Assembly (NCBI RefSeq): GCF_004770765.1
Contig: NZ_RQFK01000009.1
Coordinates: 1-64,000, forward strand
Length of the DNA stretch: 64,000 nt
DNA from: Leptospira noumeaensis
GTDB taxonomy: Bacteria; Spirochaetota; Leptospiria; Leptospirales; Leptospiraceae
Reading direction: 5' to 3'
The position numbers and the translations under genes are program-made. The notes beneath the pieces were generated by a model. That model was not told the DNA's origin, did no database searches, and saw only the letters and a program-made list of their open reading frames with translations. Shown in pieces: positions 57,523-64,000 of this stretch. Every line of letters begins with the position of its first letter. The first letter of the stretch is position 1.

Positions 57523-60500
57523 AAAAGGATTTGCTGGTCGATTGGCCGAAACTTTTTTGCATTCTCGTCTTACGCCTGTCATAGCAATTGTAAGTTTGAT
57601 GCTTGGGTTATTTGCTGTATATTTAACTCCAAAAGAAGAAGAACCACAAATCTCTGTTCCTATGGTTGATATCCAAATTCCCGCGCCAGGGTTTTCACCT
57701 GAAGAAACGGAGCGAAAGGTAACGGAGGTTATTGAACGTGCAGTTTGGGGATTGGAAGGTGTTGAATATGTTTATTCTACAAGTAAATGGCATGGAAGTT
57801 ATATCACTGTGCGATTCAAGGTGGGAGAACCTATCGAACCTTCTTTAGTTAAGATCCACCATAAATTGATGGAGGTAAAAAATACACTCCCTCGTAATAC
57901 ATTAAACCCTATTGTAAAATCTTATTCTATTGATGACGTTCCTTTTTTGGCTCTTAGTTTTAGCTCCGAAATAGCGGATGATTTTACTTTACGCCAACTC
58001 ATTGCACCACTTGCCCGTGAACTTTCTTCAACTCCGGATTTGGCCTCGGTACAAATGTTAGGTGGTTTAAAAAAAGTCGTCCGAGTCAAAATAGATCCTA
58101 ACCTTCTCAGTCGGTTTGGAGTGACAGCAATCGAAGTGGCTATGAGTTTAAAAGAAAATGATGCACTCATCCCTGCTGGTAAAAATTGGTCAGCAGATTC
58201 TGTTTTGGATATGGAAGTGGGGGGAGTATTAAAGAATATAACCGATGTCAAAAAACTTCCGGTAGCACAACGTGGTGGTCGAGTGGTGCGTATCCAAGAT
58301 CTGGCGATAGTGGAAGAGGGGCCAGAAGAAAGAACAAGATCTTCTGCTTTGTATGATAAATCTCTCGGAGAAGGAAAACGAAATGCGGTTACCATTGTAT
58401 TTGCTAAACGAAAAGGAACAAATGTAGTCAATTTATCAAAAGATCTATTAGAAAGGGCTAATCTCTTTCAAAAGAATTTACCGAAAGAAATTCAATTGAG
58501 TATCATTCGTGATTATGGAAGTACAGCAGAAGATAAGTCGCGTGAGTTAATTGAACACCTTCTCATTGCTACAATTTCAGTTACAGTTCTTATTGCACTT
58601 TGGATGGGTTTTCGTTCCGCTCTGGTGGTTGCCATTGCTATCCCTGTTACCTTAGCACTCACTTTGGCCATTTACTATTTTCTTGGATACACTCTAAACC
58701 GAGTCACTTTGTTTGCTTTGATATTTTCGATTGGGATCTTAGTGGATGATGCCATTGTTGTGGTGGAAAACATAGAGAGACACTTAGAAGAAAATCCAAA
58801 TTTGGGAATCATCCGAGCGACTCTAATCGCTGTTTCAGAAGTAGGAAATCCAACCATTTTAGCTACCTTCACCGTGATCGCAGCAATTTTGCCTATGGCA
58901 TTTGTTCGTGGGCTTATGGGTCCTTATATGAAACCAATCCCAGTAGGGGCAAGCCTTGCAATGATCCTTTCTCTTATTGTTGCCTTTGTGATTACACCTT
59001 GGGCTTCCGTTCGTTTGCTAAAAGAAAAACATGCTCATACAGGCAATGGTTCTGGAGAACATAAAATTTCCAAACTCGATGCGATTTATATCCGTTTTAT
59101 GAATTGGTTACTCGGGTTTAAAAAGAACGCTACTGTTTTTGGACTTGTTACCATTGGATTGCTAATTGTATCGATGGCATTTGTTGGATTTAAATGGGTG
59201 AAGGTAAAGATGTTACCTTTTGATAATAAAGAAGAGTTTCAAGTTTTGTTAGACTACCAACCAGAAACAACTCTCATCCAAAGTATGAGTCATTCAGAAG
59301 AGTTAACAAAAATTCTTTTGAAAAATCCGAATGTAGAAAAAATACAAATTTTTGCAGGGGAAGCAGCACCATTTTCTTTTTCAGGAATGGTAAAACATTC
59401 CTTCCTTCGTAATCTTGATTCTATGAATGATTTACAAGTCATTCTAAAAAACAAAAACAATCGTAAAGAGTCAAGTCACGAAATCATAGAAACCTTACGA
59501 TCCGACATACAAAAGTTTGGTGAAAAGTATCATGTTGTGACTAAAGTGTTGGAAATCCCACCTGGGCCACCGGTGATGGCAACAATGGTCGCGGAAGTGT
59601 ATGGCCCAACTGCATCTGTGCGTAAACAGGTGACCGAGGAAATTGAAAAGATATTTCGGGAAGAACCAAGTGTGGTTGATTTAGACAGTACACTCCGAAA
59701 CGGGCGAACTAAGATGATTTACCCTATCGATTTTGAAAAATCAGGTATTTTTGGAATCAAAACTTCCGCTCTTGCATATACGGGGTCCATTCTTTTTTCT
59801 GAATCACCTTTTGTCAGCTTGGCTACTGCCGAAGAACCGGAAGAAGTTTCTGTGAATCTTTCTGTCATCCAGAGTGTTCGTTCATCCAAAAATCCATTCC
59901 AAAACCAGAACATCATGTCTATGGAATCCGGAGTTGTTTCTTCCGAGAGAGTATTAGGAAATCCATACAAAGAAGAAGACAGGAGTTTATTTCGTAAAAA
60001 TTTAAAACCAGTGCAGTATGTGATGAGTGAACTATCAGGATCGGAAGAAGCCCCCGTTTATGGAATGTTAAAACTCGCACCCAAAATCAAATACGAAACA
60101 CAAACTGCTGAAGTTCCTTGGAACACAACAAAACCCGTGATTAAATGGGATGGGGAATGGTTTATCACCTATGAAGTATTCCGGGATCTTGGTGGTGCAT
60201 TTGCTGTTGTGATTTTACTTATTTATGTTTTAGTTCTTGGTTGGTTTAAAAGTTATACGGTACCTCTTGTGATTATGGCTCCCATTCCTATTTCCCTCAT
60301 TGGAATTTTACCGGGACACTTTGTGATGGGTGCTTATTTTACAGCCACATCTATGATTGGTTTTATTGCCGGAGCTGGGATCATTGTTCGAAACTCCATC
60401 ATCCTTGTAGATTTTATCGAGGGAGAAATCAAAAAAGGTGTAGAACTGAAAGAAGCCGTAGTTCATGCGGGGGTGGTAAGGTTTCGACCAATGTTACTGA

Positions 60501-60679
60501 CTGCTTCTGCTGTGGTGGTTGGATCCTTTGTGATGTTGTTCGATCCTATTTTCCAAGGATTAGCCATCTCATTAATGTTTGGTGAAATAGCAGCTACGGT
60601 CTTAAGTCGGTTTGCGGTTCCAGTTTTATATTACTGGTTTATTGGCAAATCAAGGCAAGGAGTGATCAAACATGGATAA
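57500..60679 (+). CDS. RND-family efflux permease
   Basis: A 1059-residue inner-membrane proton antiporter of the AcrB superfamily: 12 membrane helices in two halves, each with a large periplasmic loop. The proton-relay pair Asp416-Asp417 (ILVDDAIVVVEN) is present. The lysine of AcrB helix 10 is Arg964 (GIIVRNSIILVDF), and no CusA-type metal residues are evident. The ATG at 57500 follows AAGGAAG. No periplasmic adaptor gene lies in this operon, so the adaptor must be encoded elsewhere or be dispensable. Its substrate is unknown. Confidence 0.92.
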   Translation: MNPLEEIKKGFAGRLAETFLHSRLTPVIAIVSLMLGLFAVYLTPKEEEPQISVPMVDIQIPAPGFSPEETERKVTEVIERAVWGLEGVEYVYSTSKWHGSYITVRFKVGEPIEPSLVKIHHKLMEVKNTLPRNTLNPIVKSYSIDDVPFLALSFSSEIADDFTLRQLIAPLARELSSTPDLASVQMLGGLKKVVRVKIDPNLLSRFGVTAIEVAMSLKENDALIPAGKNWSADSVLDMEVGGVLKNITDVKKLPVAQRGGRVVRIQDLAIVEEGPEERTRSSALYDKSLGEGKRNAVTIVFAKRKGTNVVNLSKDLLERANLFQKNLPKEIQLSIIRDYGSTAEDKSRELIEHLLIATISVTVLIALWMGFRSALVVAIAIPVTLALTLAIYYFLGYTLNRVTLFALIFSIGILVDDAIVVVENIERHLEENPNLGIIRATLIAVSEVGNPTILATFTVIAAILPMAFVRGLMGPYMKPIPVGASLAMILSLIVAFVITPWASVRLLKEKHAHTGNGSGEHKISKLDAIYIRFMNWLLGFKKNATVFGLVTIGLLIVSMAFVGFKWVKVKMLPFDNKEEFQVLLDYQPETTLIQSMSHSEELTKILLKNPNVEKIQIFAGEAAPFSFSGMVKHSFLRNLDSMNDLQVILKNKNNRKESSHEIIETLRSDIQKFGEKYHVVTKVLEIPPGPPVMATMVAEVYGPTASVRKQVTEEIEKIFREEPSVVDLDSTLRNGRTKMIYPIDFEKSGIFGIKTSALAYTGSILFSESPFVSLATAEEPEEVSVNLSVIQSVRSSKNPFQNQNIMSMESGVVSSERVLGNPYKEEDRSLFRKNLKPVQYVMSELSGSEEAPVYGMLKLAPKIKYETQTAEVPWNTTKPVIKWDGEWFITYEVFRDLGGAFAVVILLIYVLVLGWFKSYTVPLVIMAPIPISLIGILPGHFVMGAYFTATSMIGFIAGAGIIVRNSIILVDFIEGEIKKGVELKEAVVHAGVVRFRPMLLTASAVVVGSFVMLFDPIFQGLAISLMFGEIAATVLSRFAVPVLYYWFIGKSRQGVIKHG

Positions 60680-60724
60680 AAGAATTTAGTTTTTAAATTT
60701 AATACTAAACTGGATTCTAATAAA

Positions 60725-60750
60725 AAAGGCTGAAATTACTTTCAGCCTTT
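60725..60750. terminator. Bidirectional terminator after the RND operon and hydrolase copy 1
   Basis: An 11-base perfect stem (AAAGGCTGAAA / TTTCAGCCTTT) with loop TTAC. It is flanked by A6 on the left, which gives a T6 tail for minus-strand transcripts. It separates the RND operon from the convergent hydrolase gene. Confidence 0.85.
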
Positions 60751-60755
60751 AAGTC

Positions 60756-60787
60756 AAAACCTTTGGATTGAAACCAAGGTTTTTTTT
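60756..60787 (+). terminator. Second hairpin with T8 tail
   Basis: AAAACCTTTGG pairs with CCAAGGTTTT with one bulged base, followed by eight T residues. It acts on plus-strand read-through from the RND operon, just before the convergent hydrolase gene. Confidence 0.75.
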
Positions 60788-60799
60788 CAGACAAACGAA

Positions 60800-61582
60800 T
60801 TAACGAGTTCCCTCGTTTTTGATTTCACTATGGTTCTTATACAATCCAGTAGCTGTTAAAGAAGGTGCTCTAACATGACCTGTGTATTGTGTATAAGTAG
60901 TGCTACCACTTACGATAGAGGATTGGCATTTATCAAGTCCACCAGCACGGTTGTATCCACAAGAAGAGTGGTATGCTACAGCATAGTCATCTTCTCCTGG
61001 AAGGATGGCAGACGGTCCGAATGCACCTTTATAACCAGGTACATGGTTGATCTGAATTCCACCCGTATTGTTGTGATTGAATGCCCCACGTGCAGTTCCC
61101 ACGATGAGAGATTTATCCATCGCATTTCCTGCAAATCCAAAGGTTATGCCATTCAAAGCAGAAGCAAGTTCCGAACCACCAGAAGCGGCAGCAAGAGCTG
61201 TTACTTTTGTGATGTTGAAACCTTTTGCTGATGCCGTAGAACCAAGGTTAGACAACCAGAATTCTATTGCATAACATCCTGCTGAGTGACAAACGATTTT
61301 GCAAGAGTTAGACCCTTTGCAATAGTTCGTAAGTCCTGTCGCAATATTTGTTTGAGCGCGAGCAGATCCGAAAGTTCTAGGGTCAGAAGTTCCATCGTAA
61401 CCGATGAAAATTTTAGATCCAGAAACTGTATTCGCAGAGGTCCCCCAATACGAATTTACGTCTGTTGTTCCCACGCCGTTGTGGTTTTTGTCTGATTTTC
61501 CGTGAATGAACACGGTGTATGTTTGTGCACTGAGTGATCCCGCAAACAGCATCACGAGTGCAAGTGTTAAGGTTCTTCGCAT
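60800..61582 (-). CDS. Secreted alpha/beta hydrolase, tandem copy 1
   Basis: A 260-residue exported hydrolase. Signal peptide ends GSLSAQ (cleavage near residue 20). VFIHGK gives the oxyanion region, and the nucleophile is Ser100 in CHSAG, a G-x-S-x-G variant with Cys. A histidine near the C-terminus (YKNHSEIKNEG) probably completes the triad; the acid may be in GEDDYAVAYH. Six cysteines (four around residues 88-103 and two near 210-225) suggest disulfides. It lacks a short insertion found in copies 2 and 3 after the last cysteine. It has its own upstream region and a downstream terminator. The substrate is unknown. Confidence 0.85.
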   Translation of the reverse strand: MRRTLTLALVMLFAGSLSAQTYTVFIHGKSDKNHNGVGTTDVNSYWGTSANTVSGSKIFIGYDGTSDPRTFGSARAQTNIATGLTNYCKGSNSCKIVCHSAGCYAIEFWLSNLGSTASAKGFNITKVTALAAASGGSELASALNGITFGFAGNAMDKSLIVGTARGAFNHNNTGGIQINHVPGYKGAFGPSAILPGEDDYAVAYHSSCGYNRAGGLDKCQSSIVSGSTTYTQYTGHVRAPSLTATGLYKNHSEIKNEGTR

Positions 61583-61665
61583 TTTTTTTCCCTTTCCTGA
61601 TTTTCTATATTACGACACAAATTCCATAAATAAGTCAAATATGTCAATTTATATATCATTGGGGC

Positions 61666-61694
61666 AAAAAAAAGACCAACCGAAATGGTTGGCC
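61666..61694 (-). terminator. Terminator after hydrolase copy 2
   Basis: On the minus strand GGCCAACC pairs with GGTTGGTC (one G-T pair) around a five-base loop, followed by eight T residues. It lies 41 bases after the stop of the gene at 61735 and separates copies 2 and 1. Confidence 0.8.
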
Positions 61695-61734
61695 TTTTCC
61701 TTTCTCATGAAGAGAAAACGTAGGATTCGGCGAC

Positions 61735-62541
61735 TTACCGATATCCTTCTGATTTGATTTCGCTGTGGTCTAGGTAAAGACCAGTAGCAGTTACAGATGG
61801 AGCACGATAGTGTCCTGTGTATTGAGTGTAAGTTACATTTGAGTTGAAAGGCCAGATTCCTTCACTTTGTGTGAGAGAAGATTGGCATTTATTCAAACCA
61901 CCTGCTTTGTTGTATCCGCAAGAAGAGTGGTAGGCAACAGCATAGTCATCTTCTCCAGGAAGGATAGCTGATGCACCAAACATACCTTTGTATCCAGGAA
62001 CGTGGTTTACAGCAACACCAGCAGTGTTGTTATGATTGAAGGCACCGCGTGCAGTTCCAACGATAAGAGATTTGTCCATTGCGTTTCCACCGAAACCGAA
62101 AGTGATTCCGTTGAGTGCAGAAGCAAGTTCCGAACCACCAGAAGCGGCAGCAAGAGCTGTTACTTTTGTAAGGTTAAATCCTTTTGCAGATGCCGTAGAA
62201 CCAAGGTTAGACAACCAATATTCGATTGCATAACATCCAGCCGAGTGGCAAACGATTTTGCAAGAGTTAGATCCTTTGCAATAGTTTGTAAGACCAGTCG
62301 CGATATTTGTTTGTGCGCGAGCAGATCCAAATGTTCTTGGGTCAGAAGTTCCATCGTATCCGATGAAAATTTTAGATCCAGAAACGGAACTAGTGGAAGA
62401 TCCCCAGTATCCATTTACATCTGTTGTTCCCACACCGTTGTGGTTTTTGTCTGACTTACCGTGAATGAACACAGTGTAAGTTTGGGCACTGAGCGATCCT
62501 GCAAACAGCATCGCAAGTATTGTTGTGATTGAGCTACGCAT
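61735..62541 (-). CDS. Secreted alpha/beta hydrolase, tandem copy 2
   Basis: A 268-residue paralogue of the genes on both sides. Signal peptide to residue 19-20, VFIHGK oxyanion motif, Ser100 in CHSAG, and C-terminal LYLDHSEIKSEG. It shares the insertion with copy 3 (SEGIWPFNSN here) that copy 1 lacks. Long stretches are identical to copy 3, for example around TNYCKGSNSCKIVCHSAGCY. It starts 40 bases after copy 3 with an AAGGA site, so copies 3 and 2 are one transcript that ends at the terminator at 61666-61694. Confidence 0.86.
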   Translation of the reverse strand: MRSSITTILAMLFAGSLSAQTYTVFIHGKSDKNHNGVGTTDVNGYWGSSTSSVSGSKIFIGYDGTSDPRTFGSARAQTNIATGLTNYCKGSNSCKIVCHSAGCYAIEYWLSNLGSTASAKGFNLTKVTALAAASGGSELASALNGITFGFGGNAMDKSLIVGTARGAFNHNNTAGVAVNHVPGYKGMFGASAILPGEDDYAVAYHSSCGYNKAGGLNKCQSSLTQSEGIWPFNSNVTYTQYTGHYRAPSVTATGLYLDHSEIKSEGYR

Positions 62542-62581
62542 CTCTTTTTTATCCTTTTCCTTTCTTTAAATGATACCTATT

Positions 62582-63388
62582 TTATCTCCAACCTTCGGTT
62601 TTGATTTGACCGTGGTCGAGATAGAGTCCTGTAGAAGAAACAGATGGAGCACGGTAGTGACCACTGTATTGGTTGTATGTTTTATTAGATCCGAATGGCC
62701 AGAGTCCTTCGTATTGAGTGAGGGATGCTTGGCATTTGTTGAGTCCACCAGCGCGGTTGTATGCACAAGAAGAGTGGTAGGCAACAGCATAATCATCTTC
62801 CCCAGGAAGAATTACAGAAGCACCAAACATACCTTTGTAACCTGGGACGTGGTTTACTGCAACACCAGCAGTATTGTTGTGGTTAAAAGCACCGCGTGCA
62901 GTGGTTACGATAAGAGATTTGTCCATTGCGTTTCCACCGAAACCGAAAGTGATTCCGTTTAGTGCGTTCGCAAGTTCTGATCCACCAGAAGCCGCAGCAA
63001 GAGCCGTTACTTTTGTGAGGTTGAATCCTTTTGCAGAAGCCGTAGAACCGAGGTTAGACAACCAATATTCGATCGCGTAACATCCCGCAGAGTGACAAAC
63101 GATTTTACAAGAATTAGACCCTTTGCAATAGTTTGTGAGTCCAGTGGCAATGTTTGTTTGCGCACGAGAAGATCCGTAAGATCTGGGATCGCTTGTTCCA
63201 TCGTATCCGATGAAAATTCTAGTTCCACTAACAGAGTTAACCGAAGATCCCCAATACCCATTTACGTCAGTGGTTCCCACTCCGTTATGATTTTTGTCAG
63301 ATTTTCCGTGAATGAAGACAGTGTAAGTTTGGGCACTTAATGATCCCGCTAAGAGAAATGCTGTGATTGTGGCTAGAATGGTTCGCAT
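62582..63388 (-). CDS. Secreted alpha/beta hydrolase, tandem copy 3
   Basis: A 268-residue paralogue, the first of the three in transcription order. Signal peptide ends LLAGSLSAQ. The same Ser100 (CHSAG), six cysteines and C-terminal histidine (LYLDHGQIKTEG) are present. It is closest to copy 2. Substitutions are concentrated in the signal peptide, the surface stretch near residues 48-58 and the insertion (YEGLWPFGSN), which suggests ordinary divergence under constraint. The family is not one that I can name more precisely. Confidence 0.86.
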   Translation of the reverse strand: MRTILATITAFLLAGSLSAQTYTVFIHGKSDKNHNGVGTTDVNGYWGSSVNSVSGTRIFIGYDGTSDPRSYGSSRAQTNIATGLTNYCKGSNSCKIVCHSAGCYAIEYWLSNLGSTASAKGFNLTKVTALAAASGGSELANALNGITFGFGGNAMDKSLIVTTARGAFNHNNTAGVAVNHVPGYKGMFGASVILPGEDDYAVAYHSSCAYNRAGGLNKCQASLTQYEGLWPFGSNKTYNQYSGHYRAPSVSSTGLYLDHGQIKTEGWR

Positions 63389-63495
63389 ATTTTTTCCTGT
63401 TCTGAAGGTGTGTTCTCCTTGTTTTATAAGTTTGGCAAAAGATTGACAAGAAATTTTTTGCCCATTTTAGACAAAATTTTAACATAAATTTGACA

Positions 63496-63516
63496 TTGTC
63501 AGGGTTTCTCTGACAA
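63496..63516. other. Inverted repeat between the kinase and hydrolase genes
   Basis: TTGTCAG and CTGACAA (seven-base perfect arms, seven-base loop) lie 17 bases after the kinase stop and about 107 bases before the copy 3 ATG. No strong T-run follows. It may be a weak terminator or a regulator site for the hydrolase operon. The rest of 63389-63532 is AT-rich promoter-like DNA. Confidence 0.4.
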
Positions 63517-63532
63517 GACTAGGGCGAGAATC

Positions 63533-64000
63533 CTAGGATTTGGCTAGGGGGATGCGGATGGAGAAGAGGGTTTTCCCAGGTTCACTTTCCACATGGATGT
63601 TTCCATTGTGGTTTTGGATGATCTTCTGGACAATGGAAAGCCCGAGACCTGTACCCATTCCAAGTTCTTTGGTGGTAAAAAATGGCTCAAAGATCCGGGG
63701 AAGGATGTCAGCTGGGATTCCTTTCCCATTGTCCTCGATGGTAATGAGAGCCTCTGCGCTTTCTTCTTTCAAAAAGATGCGGATTTTCCCTCCATCTTTG
63801 GGGCAGGCTTGTATGGAATTATAAATCAGGTTTGTCCAAACTTGCACCAGTTCGTCGGCGTGACCCAAAATCACTGGATCACTCTCCACTTTCCAATCGA
63901 TCTCAATGTTTTGTTTCCAGCTGGTGGAATACATAGAGAGGACAGAGTCAATTCCTTCTTTGAGTGAGAGGAGTTTTTGGGATTCTTTTGGTCCGGAGTA
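63533..64000 (-). CDS. Sensor histidine kinase, C-terminal part (runs off the window)
   Basis: The last 155 residues of a histidine kinase; the reading frame stays open to base 64000, so the 5' part is missing. The ATPase domain is complete: N box [15 protein letters not shown]1 [12 protein letters not shown] box FEPFFTTK, and G2 [13 protein letters not shown]. The phospho-acceptor histidine lies outside the window. The partner regulator cannot be seen. Product features match NtrB-type kinases. Confidence 0.93.
   Translation of the reverse strand, partial: YSGPKESQKLLSLKEGIDSVLSMYSTSWKQNIEIDWKVESDPVILGHADELVQVWTNLIYNSIQACPKDGGKIRIFLKEESAEALITIEDNGKGIPADILPRIFEPFFTTKELGMGTGLGLSIVQKIIQNHNGNIHVESEPGKTLFSIRIPLAKS

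Noticed and set aside
55514..60679. Copper (Cus-like) efflux operon
   Set aside because: The repressor lacks the copper-triad His, the RND protein lacks evident CusA metal residues, and no CusB/CusF-like gene is present.
61583..61665. Sigma70 promoter for hydrolase copy 1 (TTGACT ... TAATAT)
   Set aside because: The spacer is about 20 bases, outside the usual 16-18, so I did not list it.
62002..62454. 150-codon plus-strand frame antisense to hydrolase copy 2
   Set aside because: Similar antisense frames recur in the other copies because the sense genes are homologous; the sense strand has signal peptides and catalytic motifs.

Overview
The window is a compact, AT-rich spirochaete chromosome segment that I assign to the genus Leptospira. 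The evidence is an OmpL1-type porin (16462-17388), spirochaete-like loose lipoprotein signals, many TTG/GTG starts, and a gene content and style typical of that genus. The species cannot be fixed from the sequence; a saprophytic clade is only a guess. No gene-free stretch exceeds 300 bases. The longest, 16287-16461, holds the ompL1 promoter. No rRNA, tRNA, CRISPR array or insertion sequence was seen.

Layout. (1) 1-7129: an F1Fo ATP synthase operon (AtpI-like, atpB-E-F-H-A-G-D-C). The first 46 bases of the window are an exact inverted copy of part of atpE, which may mark a contig edge. (2) 7177-14409: a small SLBB-like protein, a very acidic repeat protein, a GAF-GAF-degenerate-GGDEF protein, and an MBOAT/SGNH O-acylation pair. 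(3) 14371-17388: carA with two small uncharacterised genes on the minus strand, and the porin ompL1 on the plus strand. (4) 17445-23059: a minus-strand run (RlmL-like methyltransferase, ung, EamA transporter, pterin dehydratase), another EamA transporter, an AI-2E-type permease and a cNMP-binding protein. (5) 23119-29712: biotin genes bioD-bioA-bioB, a GPH-type transporter, a 59-residue protein, a GDSL hydrolase and serB. (6) 29683-37527, mostly minus strand: a coupled TetR-trpF-mutS operon, folC-aroE, a glycosyltransferase and an ATPase-fold protein. (7) 37565-48157: a tight plus-strand run of an amidohydrolase-like pseudoenzyme, an S1-domain protein, trmL, an anti-sigma-like protein, uvrB, lon and a class A PBP. 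(8) 48114-54703: a solute-binding lipoprotein divergent from an MsbA-type exporter, a zinc-ribbon membrane protein, a CoA-transferase and an FAD oxidoreductase. (9) 54717-60679: a methyltransferase divergent from a CsoR-family repressor, a DUF2892 membrane protein, a TolC-like protein and an RND pump, with three related palindromic operators. (10) 60800-63388: three tandem secreted alpha/beta hydrolases. (11) 63533-64000: the C-terminal end of a histidine kinase that runs off the window.

The most interesting unit is region 9. It has a CsoR-like repressor that keeps both cysteines but has Tyr where the copper-ligand His should be. Three TATACCC-N4-GGGTATA-type sites lie over its own start and over the start of a DUF2892-TolC-RND operon that lacks a periplasmic adaptor gene. 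I infer a sulfur- or thiol-stress (rather than copper) responsive export system. The triplicated secreted hydrolases and the acidic repeat protein are the next best leads.
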